64,000 bases of DNA, from contig CAVYNA010000003.1 in the NCBI GenBank assembly GCA_963769765.1, positions 372,001 to 436,000 of the forward strand. The letters are read 5' to 3'. Of the stretch, positions 7,737 through 16,142 are shown in pieces. The position numbers and the translations under genes were made by a program. The notes below the pieces were generated by a model. The model was not told the DNA's origin and searched no databases. It saw only the letters and a program-made list of their open reading frames with translations. Position 1 is the first letter of the stretch. Each line of letters starts with the position of its first letter. The stretch is from Bog-756 sp963769765 (GTDB lineage Bacteria; Actinomycetota; Acidimicrobiia; Acidimicrobiales; RAAP-2).

Positions 7737-9473
7737 ATGAACCGACGCCGTGGGGGAAGCCGAGGGCGCGGACGCACCTGCCGATCGGGCGCGCCCGCCG
7801 CGTTGGTGGTGTTGTGCACCATGCTCGTCGCCCCACCGTCGGCGCCGGCCGGTGCTGCGACGCGGGCTCCCTCGACGCCCGCTGCTCCGCTCGACGCCGT
7901 GGCCTGCGCCACGGCCTCAACCTGCATCGGCGTCGGTGGTCCCGGTGGACTTCGGGTGAGCCGTGACGGTGGGCGAAGGTGGGCCGCGAGTACGGTGCCC
8001 ACTTCGCACCTCCTCGACGGTGTCGCCTGCCCGACGGCGGACGCCTGCGTGGCCGTCGGTGACGCAGGCACCGCGCTCGTGAGCTCCGACGCGGCGCGGA
8101 CTTGGCGGCGCGCGCGGACCGGCGTCGGTGTGCCCCTCGCTGCGGTGACCTGTCCCTCCGCCCGCAATTGTGTGGCGGTCGGTGACGGCGGCACCGTCTT
8201 GGCCTCCGGTGACAGCGGGCGTCACTGGCACCGTTCGGCCTCGGGGCTCGACGTCGTCGACGGCGTCGCGTGCAGCTCCGTCGACGCGTGCACGGCAGTC
8301 ACCTCGAGTGCCGTCACCACGGTGATCTCGAGCGACGGGAAGCGGTGGGTGCAGGGGACGATCCCGTTCTCGCCGCTCGACGCGCTCTCCCCCCTCGACG
8401 CGGTCACCTGTTCGGCGTCGACCTGCATCGCAGTCGGTGGCCGAGGCCTGGTCGGCCGCTCCGCCGACGGCGGGGGCACCTGGTCGGCCGGCCAGGACGT
8501 GGCCGATGCCGACCTGCATGCCGTCGCATGCGCCACTCCGTCACACTGCGTCGCCGTCGGCGGGCAGGGGACCATCGAGGTGACCGACGATGCGGGTGCC
8601 GTCTGGGTGCAGGTGCACTCGGGCACCGGCCAGACACTGCTCGGCGTCGCCTGCCCCGCACCCGCGACCTGCGTGGCGGTCGGCAGCGGTGGGACGGTCC
8701 TCACCTCCGCCGACGGGGGCGCTGACTGGACGGTCCGCGCCGGCCGTCCTGTGCGGGCGCCGGCACTGTCCGTCCTCGTCGTCGGGGACTCCTTCGCCCA
8801 CACCCTGGCCGCCGGCCTCGCCCACGACGCGACGGCCTACGGCATCGCCCTCACCGACGGCTCCCTCGACGGCTGCGCGCTCACCAGAGGCAGCCCGGTC
8901 CTCGCCGGCACCGAGTTGCTCACCGTGTCGGGACCGTGCGCTCCGACCGGTCCGGGATGGCCAGCGCAGTACGAGGCGGATCTGTCGGCAACCCGGCCGG
9001 CCGTCTCGCTCGTCGTGCTCGGACCCTGGGATCTCACGACCCGCTCCATCGATGGACAGTGGCTGGCCCCGGGCCAGCCCGCCTACGACGCCTACTACCG
9101 CGGTCAGCTCGAAGCGGCCGTGCAGCTCCTTACCGCCAGGGGCGGACGCGTGGTCATCGCCACCGCGCCCGAGGTGCTCACCCTCCATGCCCCGCCGTGC
9201 CGGCCGGGCGTCGCCGCCGGCGCGGGCTGTCCCACCGAGTCGAAGCGGGTGGCCGCGCTCGACGCGGTCGCCCACGAGGTCGCCGACGCGCACCCGACCC
9301 AAGTCACCCTCGTCGACCTGGGCGGCCGCCTCGACCCCGGCGGCCGGTTCGCCGGCACGATCGATCACGTCGTGGTGCGCGCGGCCGACGGCGTCCACCT
9401 CACCGAGCCGGGTGGAGAGTGGCTCACACCGTGGCTGCTCCCGCGGATCGTTGCGGCGCGCCCTGCGGGGTGA
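7737..9473 (+). CDS. secreted seven-repeat beta-propeller fused to SGNH hydrolase
   Basis: A 578-aa two-part exported protein. Residues 1-41 look like an Arg-rich signal peptide ending after AGAA. Residues about 51-333 contain seven repeats of roughly 40 residues, each with the pattern hhxVxC-x5-CxAVGxxGxxxxSxDxGxxW, as in BNR/YCF48-like propellers; seven units would close one propeller and each carries a Cys pair. From about 345 an SGNH hydrolase follows: block I VVGDSFAHTL (nucleophile Ser352), a GPWD in the block III position and DGVHLTEPGG holding the Asp-His. This half resembles the SGNH domain of cell-surface O-acetylation enzymes. Start: ATG 9 nt after a TAGCCT -10 element. A GT39 enzyme follows, suggesting envelope glycan chemistry (inference). 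Confidence 0.82.
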   Translation: MNRRRGGSRGRGRTCRSGAPAALVVLCTMLVAPPSAPAGAATRAPSTPAAPLDAVACATASTCIGVGGPGGLRVSRDGGRRWAASTVPTSHLLDGVACPTADACVAVGDAGTALVSSDAARTWRRARTGVGVPLAAVTCPSARNCVAVGDGGTVLASGDSGRHWHRSASGLDVVDGVACSSVDACTAVTSSAVTTVISSDGKRWVQGTIPFSPLDALSPLDAVTCSASTCIAVGGRGLVGRSADGGGTWSAGQDVADADLHAVACATPSHCVAVGGQGTIEVTDDAGAVWVQVHSGTGQTLLGVACPAPATCVAVGSGGTVLTSADGGADWTVRAGRPVRAPALSVLVVGDSFAHTLAAGLAHDATAYGIALTDGSLDGCALTRGSPVLAGTELLTVSGPCAPTGPGWPAQYEADLSATRPAVSLVVLGPWDLTTRSIDGQWLAPGQPAYDAYYRGQLEAAVQLLTARGGRVVIATAPEVLTLHAPPCRPGVAAGAGCPTESKRVAALDAVAHEVADAHPTQVTLVDLGGRLDPGGRFAGTIDHVVVRAADGVHLTEPGGEWLTPWLLPRIVAARPAG

Positions 9474-9590
9474 GGGGTCCCGGCACGTCCCGCCGCGGGA
9501 ACGTGTCGGGAGGTGCCGGACAGTGATCGAGCGGTGCGCGGGCGACGTGCCCGAGCTTGTCTCCGCCTCCCTCCTCCCCGAGCGTGCAGC

Positions 9591-11120
9591 GTGAGCACGA
9601 TCAGTGCGTCACAGCAGCCCCCGGTCGACCAGAGCGATCCCGAGGTGCCGCCGCTGCAGCTGCGGCCGGTCCTCGGCATCGCGATCGCCTTTGTCGTCCT
9701 CGAGCTCGCGTTAGCGGCGCGGTACGGGTTCCACCGCGACGAGCTCTACTTCCTCGCGTGTGCACGGCACCTCGCCTGGGGATACGTCGATCAACCACCG
9801 TTGGTGCCTGCGATCGCGTGGGTGATCACCCACGTCATCGGGAGCTCCGTGGTCGCGCTTCGGGTGCTGCCCGCGCTCGCCGGCGGCTCGACGGTCGTCC
9901 TGTCGGCCGCCATGGCGCGGGAGCTCGGTGGGGGGCGGCGAGCCCAGGTCCTCGCCGCCCTCGCCGCCGCCACCTCGCCCCAGGTGCTCGCGGCGTTCCA
10001 CCTCCTCTCGACGACAGCGTTCGATCTCCTCGCCTGGGCCGCCGTCTGCTTCGTCACGCTCCGGATCCTCCGCACCGGTGACCGACACTGGTGGCTGGTC
10101 GTCGGTGCGATCGCGGGGGTCGGACTGCTCAACAAGCTCAACGTTGCGTTCCTCCTCTTCGGAATCGCCGTGGGTCTGGTGTGCACCGGGCGCTCCCGCA
10201 TGCTCGCCGACCGCTGGGTGGCCGCTGGAACTTGCATAGCGTTCGTGCTCTGGTCACCCAACATCTGGTGGAACGCGACCCACGACTGGGCCGCCCTTTC
10301 GATGCTCCACAGCCTCCATCAAGAGAACGGGGGCGTCGGCGCCGTCGCCGGGTTCATCCCGAGCCAGCTCGTCGTCGTCGGACCGGTGTTGGTCTTGTTC
10401 TGGCTCGCCGGGCTTCGGCACCTCCTCAGAACGCCGACCGGTCGCCCGCTCGGTGCCGCCTACCTCGTCCTGCTCGTCGTGTTCACCTTCGGCGGTGCCA
10501 AGCCGTACTACCTCGCCGGGATGTATTTCGTCCTCTTCGCGGCGGGCGGAGTCTGGGCGGAGTCTCGACTCGTGCAACGGCGACCCCCTCAGGGGATCCG
10601 GGGATGGGTGGTCCTGATGCTCGTCGGCGGCATCGCGGCGTTGCCGCTCGTCCTCCCGGTCCTTCCCCAGGGGGACCTGGCCAAGGGTCCTTGGGAGGGA
10701 CGCATCAACAAGGACCTGAGCGCCACGGTCGGGTGGCAGCCCTTCGTCGGCCAGATCGCCCGGGTCTCGAGGTCGCTTCCGCCCGACGAACGGAAGAATC
10801 TGGTCGTCTTCACCGGCGACTACGGGGCGGCCGGCGCGATCGATCTCTGGGGGAGCGAGGTCGGCCTCCCGACCGCAACGAGCGGCCACAACTCCTACTG
10901 GTGGTGGGGACCACCACGCGGGCACGACGATGCGACGACCATTGCCGTCAACCTGTCGCGCTCCTTCCTGCTCACGATCTTCGCGGACGTCCGACCGGCC
11001 GGCACCGTCACAACACCCGGCGGTGTCTGGTCGGAGGAACGGGACGACCCCATCTGGATCTGCACCCGACAGCGGTCAACGTGGCGCCACACGTGGGCCG
11101 ACGCACGCCACTACGGCTGA
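9591..11120 (+). CDS. GT39/ArnT-like integral membrane glycosyltransferase
   Basis: A 509-aa polytopic membrane protein of the PMT/ArnT superfamily, which transfers sugars from polyprenyl-phosphate donors to targets outside the membrane. The hallmark acidic pair of the first extracytoplasmic loop is in FHRDELYFLACARHL, followed by DQPPLVP. About ten to twelve hydrophobic segments cover residues 15-360, then a soluble C-terminal part. Start chosen at GTG 9591 because the N-terminus then leads straight into the first membrane helix; an upstream start at 9513 would add an unlikely Arg-rich extension. It lies 117 nt after the propeller-SGNH gene, likely the same operon. Confidence 0.85.
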   Translation: MSTISASQQPPVDQSDPEVPPLQLRPVLGIAIAFVVLELALAARYGFHRDELYFLACARHLAWGYVDQPPLVPAIAWVITHVIGSSVVALRVLPALAGGSTVVLSAAMARELGGGRRAQVLAALAAATSPQVLAAFHLLSTTAFDLLAWAAVCFVTLRILRTGDRHWWLVVGAIAGVGLLNKLNVAFLLFGIAVGLVCTGRSRMLADRWVAAGTCIAFVLWSPNIWWNATHDWAALSMLHSLHQENGGVGAVAGFIPSQLVVVGPVLVLFWLAGLRHLLRTPTGRPLGAAYLVLLVVFTFGGAKPYYLAGMYFVLFAAGGVWAESRLVQRRPPQGIRGWVVLMLVGGIAALPLVLPVLPQGDLAKGPWEGRINKDLSATVGWQPFVGQIARVSRSLPPDERKNLVVFTGDYGAAGAIDLWGSEVGLPTATSGHNSYWWWGPPRGHDDATTIAVNLSRSFLLTIFADVRPAGTVTTPGGVWSEERDDPIWICTRQRSTWRHTWADARHYG

Positions 11121-11135
11121 CCTGGGCCGGATCGG

Positions 11136-12272
11136 TCAGCTCGGACCTGCGAGCGATGCACCGAAGGAGTCGTACGGACGGCCCGACCGACGCGCCAGCT
11201 CGACTCCGGCACGGAGTTGGAAGGTGCTGATCCCACCGGGTTCCCATGGACCCACCGATCCTGCGCGGCGGACATCAGGCGCCTTGGGTTGCACGCCGAA
11301 GCGCTCGCGAGCCGCCTCGACCGACTCTTCGGCGAGCTCGAACCAGTCGAGCCCCAAGAAGTCGACGCTGCCCTCGCAGTTCGCGCCACGTCGCATCGCG
11401 TCGGCAACGCGTGCGGCCATCCCCGGCTCGGAGAGATGCCCGGGTGAAGCCTCGAAGAGGCCAGCACCCCGGGCGAGATGGCCTGTCTCGAACAGCGAGA
11501 CCACCATCGCGAGGAGGGAGAAGGCACGCATATCGTCGTTGGCACGGGCGATGAATGCGAAGACCTCCAGCTCGGACTCGACGGTGGTGCCGTAGTCGGC
11601 GAGCACGTGCACCCAGTCATGCTGTGCAAGCAGGGGCGGCGCCGAACCGGCCGTCCCCGGGTAGGCGAAGCCGCGGGCCCGGTAGAACTCGGCGACCCGA
11701 CGACCGAGCGATGCGGAGGGCAGCGTCTCGAGGGAGTGCCACCTCGCGGCGAGCACGGTGTCGTCGACGACGCTCTCCCATGCGGCCTCGAGGGCCTTCG
11801 AAGTGTGGAGGGCGGTCGCACCTGCGTCCCAGCCGGCGACGTAGCCGTTCCGTTCGAAGTCCACCGCGGCCAGCCCGAGGTGACCCTCGGCGAGATCCCG
11901 CGCGACCTCGAGCATGCCTTCGTCGACGAGGAGCTCCGAGGAGAAGCGGGCGATCCGGTCGGCAACCGATGCCGGCAGTGGGCGAAGCACGAGCGCCGCG
12001 AGAACCATGACCTGGACGATGCGCGTCCTGAACGCCAGGTTCCGGGCAGCGAGCGCGGCCGCGAACTCCTCGGGTTCGATGGGCGGTGCGCCGAGCTCGG
12101 CAGGATGCCCGGTCATCGCCGCGGCCACTGCGCCGATCAGCGCGCCCTGGACCGGCGTGAGCCCCTCAGGCGGAGCGACCGCACTTACGAATCCCCGCGA
12201 AAGCGTGAAGACCTCCTCGCGTGACGGCGCCCGGAGATCTGCCGCGGCCACCGTGGGAAGGAGAGTCGGCAC
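11136..12272 (-). CDS. COQ4-like protein with N-terminal helical domain
   Basis: A 378-aa protein not described by any standard actinobacterial function. Residues 178-234 match the hallmarks of COQ4: a segment LETLPSASLGRRVAEFY resembling the conserved LP-x-G(S/T)LG-x3-Y-x2-F element, then the zinc motif HDxxH-x11-E as His218, Asp219, His222 and Glu234. COQ4 acts in ubiquinone synthesis in proteobacteria-derived lineages; this organism should use menaquinone, so a quinone or other isoprenoid ring substrate is only conjecture. Residues 60-170 are Ala-rich helices, perhaps a TerB-like unit. The gene converges on the GT39 gene with a 15-nt gap. Confidence 0.65.
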   Translation of the reverse strand: MPTLLPTVAAADLRAPSREEVFTLSRGFVSAVAPPEGLTPVQGALIGAVAAAMTGHPAELGAPPIEPEEFAAALAARNLAFRTRIVQVMVLAALVLRPLPASVADRIARFSSELLVDEGMLEVARDLAEGHLGLAAVDFERNGYVAGWDAGATALHTSKALEAAWESVVDDTVLAARWHSLETLPSASLGRRVAEFYRARGFAYPGTAGSAPPLLAQHDWVHVLADYGTTVESELEVFAFIARANDDMRAFSLLAMVVSLFETGHLARGAGLFEASPGHLSEPGMAARVADAMRRGANCEGSVDFLGLDWFELAEESVEAARERFGVQPKAPDVRRAGSVGPWEPGGISTFQLRAGVELARRSGRPYDSFGASLAGPS

Positions 12273-12308
12273 CTTCTCAGCTCGCGTCGTCCACGACCGA
12301 ATCCCGAC

Positions 12309-12464
12309 TCATCGGGCGACCTCGACCGTGAGGCGCTGTCGATCTGGACGGACGGGCTCCATGGCCGCCGCACGCCGGACGAGCTCGCGGTGTCGGGCCG
12401 CGACCCGGCGGAGCGCCGCCAGGGTGGAGGTCAGCGGCTCTTCCGGTGCGACCACGGCTCTCAT
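12309..12464 (-). CDS. hypothetical 51-aa ORF
   Basis: The about 310-nt gap between the COQ4-like gene and the next forward gene holds this ATG-to-TGA minus-strand ORF with coding-like third-position GC: starts MRAVVAPEEPL, then an Arg/Ala-rich amphipathic helix (LAALRRVAARHRELVRRAAAME). No homologous family recognised, and no good ribosome binding site is seen. It ends 37 nt upstream of the COQ4-like gene and could be its operon partner. Confidence 0.35.
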   Translation of the reverse strand: MRAVVAPEEPLTSTLAALRRVAARHRELVRRAAAMEPVRPDRQRLTVEVAR

Positions 12465-12582
12465 GATGGCGGGTGTTCACTTTCCGGTCGACCCAGCCCA
12501 ACTCCGGCGGGGACGCGACCGGTCACGGCTGGTCCGGAGGGTCGTCGATCGTCCTCATGTGAAATACTGTAATCTTGTAATC

Positions 12583-13047
12583 ATGACCAACGAATCAATC
12601 CAGCAGTTCTTCGAGAAACGGGTGCCGAAGGAGTGGTTCACCGGCGCGGCGTCGATCGAGTCGGACGAGGAGGAGATCCTGGTCGTCGGCGCGTTGGCGC
12701 CGTCGACGGCGGTCGGCTCCTTCCGCGAGGAGACACGGGTGGCCCGGATGGCGATCGCCGACGAGGCGGCGTCCACCTTCCGGCGCACCGTCTCGTGGGG
12801 GGTGGAGTGCGACGGTGTCACCACGTTGTTCACCACGGTCTCGACGCCGGTGATGACACGGCTGCGCCTGCGCGAGCGGAAGGTTCTCGACACGCTGATC
12901 GACGGTGGAGTCGCCCGCAGCCGCAGCGAGGCGCTCGGGTGGTGCGTGAAGCTGGTCGGACAGCACCAAGCCGCATGGCTGGCGGAGCTGCGCGAGGCGA
13001 TCGCCGACGTCGAGCACGTCCGGGCCGATGGTCCGGTCCTCTTGTGA
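12583..13047 (+). CDS. RHH-like regulator/hypothetical protein (154 aa)
   Basis: N-terminal 90 residues form an unknown mixed domain (WFTGAASIESDEEEILVVG and later strands). The C-terminal part RERKVLDTLIDGGVARSRSEALGWCV looks like a ribbon-helix-helix/MetJ-Arc-type DNA-binding segment. The AT-rich TAATCT hexamer at 12570-12575 lies 7 nt before the ATG with no Shine-Dalgarno, so the mRNA is probably leaderless; a GTAATC direct repeat (12569-12574 and 12577-12582) overlaps it and may be an autoregulatory site. The stop overlaps the GTG of the protease gene (GTGA), so the two are coupled. DNA binding is inference. Confidence 0.6.
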   Translation: MTNESIQQFFEKRVPKEWFTGAASIESDEEEILVVGALAPSTAVGSFREETRVARMAIADEAASTFRRTVSWGVECDGVTTLFTTVSTPVMTRLRLRERKVLDTLIDGGVARSRSEALGWCVKLVGQHQAAWLAELREAIADVEHVRADGPVLL

Positions 13048-13985
13048 CCGCCCTGCTCACACGCGAGCTCGCCGAGGAAGCGGAGGCGCTCGACGCCTAC
13101 TCGTCCACCATCGTCTCGGTGGCGGAGCGCGCCGTGCCCTCGGTTGCATCGGTGCGCGTCGGCCGGTCCGACCGTCACGGTGCGGGGAGCGCGGTCGTCC
13201 TCACCACGGACGGCTACCTCCTGACCTCCGCGCACGTCATCGCCGATGCACCGGGCGGCACCGTGTCGTTCGAAGACGGCGGCGAATCGACGTTCGACGT
13301 GGTCGGCCGGGATCCTCTCTCCGATCTCGCCGTCTTGCGCACCGACCGGCACGGCTGTGCCGGGATCGACCTCGGCGACGCCGACCGGCTCAGGGTCGGG
13401 CAGCTCGTGGTCGCGGTCGGCAATCCGCTCGGACTCGCGGGTTCGGTGACGGCGGGCGTGGTGAGCGCGCTCGGGAGATCGCTCCCCGCAGGTGGCCGGC
13501 TTCTCGACAACGTGATCCAGACCGACGCGTCGCTCAACCCGGGCAACTCCGGAGGCGCCCTCGTCGACGCATCGGCACGCCTGGTCGGAATCAACACGGC
13601 CCTGGCCGGTGTCGGTCTGGGGCTCGCCGTCCCGATCAACCAGACCACGCTCGGCTTCGTGTCCGCCCTCATGAGGGACGGCCGGGTCCGGCGGGCCTAC
13701 CTCGGGGTGGTCGGCGGCGGGCGACCGCTCGCGCCGCGCCGCGCCGCCGAGCTCGGCCAACGACGCGGCCTCGGCGTCGTCGAGGTGGTCGGCGGGAGTC
13801 CCGCGGAGCGGGGCGGTCTTCGCCCGACCGACACGATCGTCGCCGTCGACGGAACACCGGTCGAGGGCGCCGGCGACCTCCAGCGCCTGGTGACCTCCGA
13901 CACGATCGGTCGTCCGCTGACGCTGCACATCGTCCGCGACGACCAGGTGCACCATCTCGCTGTCCATCCGACCGAGCTGAACTGA
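13044..13985 (+). CDS. HtrA/DegP-like serine protease with PDZ domain, apparently cytoplasmic
   Basis: A 313-aa S1C protease. The triad is intact: His in TSAHVIA, Asp in LSDLAVL and Ser in NPGNSGGAL; a PDZ domain (residues about 215-300) follows with GLGVVEVVGGSPAERGGL. Unlike most actinobacterial HtrA proteins there is no signal peptide or membrane anchor at the N-terminus (TALLTRELAEEAEALDAYSS), so it is probably soluble inside the cell. It starts at a GTG overlapping the stop of the RHH-like gene; the pair is probably controlled together. Confidence 0.88.
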   Translation: MTALLTRELAEEAEALDAYSSTIVSVAERAVPSVASVRVGRSDRHGAGSAVVLTTDGYLLTSAHVIADAPGGTVSFEDGGESTFDVVGRDPLSDLAVLRTDRHGCAGIDLGDADRLRVGQLVVAVGNPLGLAGSVTAGVVSALGRSLPAGGRLLDNVIQTDASLNPGNSGGALVDASARLVGINTALAGVGLGLAVPINQTTLGFVSALMRDGRVRRAYLGVVGGGRPLAPRRAAELGQRRGLGVVEVVGGSPAERGGLRPTDTIVAVDGTPVEGAGDLQRLVTSDTIGRPLTLHIVRDDQVHHLAVHPTELN

Positions 13986-14027
13986 GCGGTCCCACCGACC
14001 ACGGCGCCGCGAGCGGTGAGAAGGCCG

Positions 14028-15122
14028 TCACGGCAGGAGCTCGTCCGACCCGCCCCAGCCGCCTTCGGCCACGCACCGGTCGACCTCGTCGAGGAGTCGG
14101 CGCCTCGTGGCGTCGTCGAGGAACGACGCTACGAACGAGTTCTGTGCGAGGCGGACGAGCTCGGCCGGTCCGAGCGGCAGTGCGTCGGCGATCGCACGGA
14201 AGTTGTCGCCCACGTACCCGCCGAAGTAGGCCGGGTCGTCGGAGTTCACCGTCACCAGCAACCCCCGCGCCAGCATCTCCGGCAGGACATGGTCGGCGAG
14301 GGACGGAACGACCCGGAGCCGAACATTGGAGAGCGGGCAGACCGTGAGCGGCACCTGGTCCGTAGCCAGGCGCTCGACGAGTCGATCGTCTTCGAGGCAC
14401 CGCACTCCGTGATCGATCCGGCGTGCACCGAGCACGTCCAGGGCCTCCCAGATGTAGCTCGGAGGACCTTCTTCGCCGGCGTGCGCGACCGCGACGAACC
14501 CTTCGGCACGGGCGCGGGCGAAGACGTCCCTGAACGCCGCGGGCGGGTGACCGACCTCCGAGGAGTCGAGTCCGACTCCGCCGATGGTGTCGCGGAAGTG
14601 CAGCGCCTCTTCGAGGGTGCGCATGGCTCCGTCCGCACTGAGGTGGCGCAGGAAGCAGAGGATCAGCTTCCAAGTGATCCCGAACCGCTCCGCGCCGGCC
14701 TCGAGTCCGCTCCGGATGCCCTCGACGACCGTCGCAAGCGGGATGCCGCGCTCGGTGTGCGACTGCGGATCGAAGAAGACCTCGGCGTGTCGGACTCCCT
14801 GGGCCGCAGCCCGGGTGAGGTAGCCGACCGTGAGGTCGTGGAAGTCCTCCGCCGTCACGAGCACCGCGCAGCCCAGGTAGTAGACGTCGAGGAACGACTG
14901 CAGGTCGGCGAAGACGTAAGCCCGTCGGACCGCGTCGATGTCGGCATAGGGCACCGCGATCCCGTTGCGGTCTGCGATCTCGAAGTAGAGGTCGGGCTCG
15001 AGGGTTCCCTCGAGGTGGAGATGGAGCTCTGCCTTGGGCAGCGCCATCGCGAGCGCGGCGGTCGGAGAGGGCGGCGCGATGGACACCACAGCATCCTCGC
15101 CCGGTCGTGCACGTCGCGCCAC
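14028..15122 (-). CDS. adenine deaminase (adenosine deaminase superfamily)
   Basis: A 364-aa metal-dependent deaminase. The zinc ligands are in ELHLHLEGTLEP near residue 32, in VAVAHAGEEG and in VTVNSDDPAYFGGY. The combination LTVCPLSNVRLRVV plus SDDPAYFGGY is typical of the adenine deaminase (AAH1-like, EC 3.5.4.2) branch rather than true adenosine deaminases, whose equivalent reads TSN. The expected reaction is adenine to hypoxanthine plus ammonia in purine salvage. It converges on the HtrA gene; the oxidoreductase upstream on the same strand ends 15 nt before it. Confidence 0.85.
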   Translation of the reverse strand: MARRARPGEDAVVSIAPPSPTAALAMALPKAELHLHLEGTLEPDLYFEIADRNGIAVPYADIDAVRRAYVFADLQSFLDVYYLGCAVLVTAEDFHDLTVGYLTRAAAQGVRHAEVFFDPQSHTERGIPLATVVEGIRSGLEAGAERFGITWKLILCFLRHLSADGAMRTLEEALHFRDTIGGVGLDSSEVGHPPAAFRDVFARARAEGFVAVAHAGEEGPPSYIWEALDVLGARRIDHGVRCLEDDRLVERLATDQVPLTVCPLSNVRLRVVPSLADHVLPEMLARGLLVTVNSDDPAYFGGYVGDNFRAIADALPLGPAELVRLAQNSFVASFLDDATRRRLLDEVDRCVAEGGWGGSDELLP

Positions 15123-15137
15123 TGGCGCGCTCGGCCA

Positions 15138-15980
15138 TCAGGGGCGGTAGACCGTCCCGACGAGGGCGATGTCGTCGGCACCCTCAGCGGCCGCGAGCTC
15201 GTAGCGGCCGCGGACGGCAGAGGTCGCGGGCAGGTCCACGCCTGCGCCAGCCGCTATGTCGAGCGCGAGCCCGGCGTCCTTCGCTCCGAGGGCTGCGGAC
15301 CACCAAGGTCGCTGCTCGCCGGTGAGCACGCCTTCGAACCGGTTGGCGACGGCCAGCGGGATCATCGGGCCCTGGCCGAGGAGCTCGCGGAGCTGGTCGT
15401 CGGAGAGTCCTCCTGCCCGGCCGACCGCGAACGACTCGGCGAGCGCGACGACCGCGTCGAGGAGGAGCAGGTTGACACAGAGCTTCGCCGTCGAAGCCTG
15501 CCGGGGCGCGTCGAAGCGCAGCACCGTGGTCGTGAGCGCCGCGAAGATCGGCTGGACGGCCGCACCGTTCGTCCCACGCGCACCCACGAGATAGCGCGCC
15601 GAACCGGCGGCCACCGCGTCGGGACTCCCGAGCACCGGCATCGCCACGAAGCGGTCGAAGGAGGCGTCGAGCTCGTCGGCGAGCGACGGTGAGACGGTTG
15701 ACGCGTCGACGTAGGTCGCTCCCTCGGCGAGGCCGTCCCGGATCCCGCCGTCGCCGAGTGCGACCTCGCGCACCGCGTCGTCGTCGGCCAGACTGGTGAT
15801 GGCCAGCTCGACCCCTGCGACGGCGGCTGCCGGCCGGTCGGCCTCGGACGCGCCGCGGTCGACGAGGTCTCCGGCCCTCCCGGCCGACCGGTTCCACAGC
15901 ACGAGCTCGTGGCCGCCGTCGAGCAGCCGGCCGGCCAGCGCCCGACCCATCCTTCCCATCCCGAGTACCGCGACGTTCAT
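15138..15980 (-). CDS. NAD(P)-dependent oxidoreductase, beta-hydroxyacid dehydrogenase family
   Basis: A 280-aa protein of the 3-hydroxyisobutyrate/6-phosphogluconate dehydrogenase family. It has the N-terminal Rossmann motif VAVLGMGRMGRALAGRL, an Asn-Arg after the second strand (WNRS) suggesting NADP preference, and the catalytic Lys in STAKLCVNLL. The usual second glycine motif near residue 118 is altered to MPVLGSPDAV. Substrate unknown. It is divergent from an arsR gene across a 160-nt gap containing a strong palindrome, and is probably co-transcribed with the adenine deaminase gene. Confidence 0.85.
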   Translation of the reverse strand: MNVAVLGMGRMGRALAGRLLDGGHELVLWNRSAGRAGDLVDRGASEADRPAAAVAGVELAITSLADDDAVREVALGDGGIRDGLAEGATYVDASTVSPSLADELDASFDRFVAMPVLGSPDAVAAGSARYLVGARGTNGAAVQPIFAALTTTVLRFDAPRQASTAKLCVNLLLLDAVVALAESFAVGRAGGLSDDQLRELLGQGPMIPLAVANRFEGVLTGEQRPWWSAALGAKDAGLALDIAAGAGVDLPATSAVRGRYELAAAEGADDIALVGTVYRP

Positions 15981-16106
15981 CGTCGTCTCCTCTCCGTCGT
16001 CACCCGATCGGGCACGTGCCCCGCTCACCGTCCCACCTGCTTCGACCAGCTTGCCTTGCGGCCCGTCGCCGTCGCTCGTCGACCCGGCAGCGTGTCCATC
16101 TATACC

Positions 16107-16136
16107 TTGACAGCTATATAGCTGGATGGAGATACT
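16107..16136 (+). promoter_or_regulatory. sigma-70-like promoter with palindromic operator upstream of arsR
   Basis: TTGACA (16107-16112), an 18-nt spacer and GATACT (16131-16136) form a near-consensus promoter. The perfect palindrome CAGCTATATAGCTG (16111-16124) fills the spacer, exactly where an ArsR repressor would block RNA polymerase. TCCATC (16095-16100) and GATGGA (16125-16130) are further inverted elements. The transcript would start at about the second GTG of arsR, i.e. leaderless. Confidence 0.65.
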
Positions 16137-16142
16137 TGGGTG

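Noticed and set aside
12277..12501. 74-codon minus-strand frame upstream of the COQ4-like gene
   Set aside because: Low-quality Arg/Pro/Gly composition; the overlapping 51-aa frame at 12309-12464 looks more coding-like.
12555..13967. 470-codon minus-strand frame opposite the RHH-like and HtrA genes
   Set aside because: Both plus-strand genes have recognisable domains and coupled starts; the antisense frame has none.
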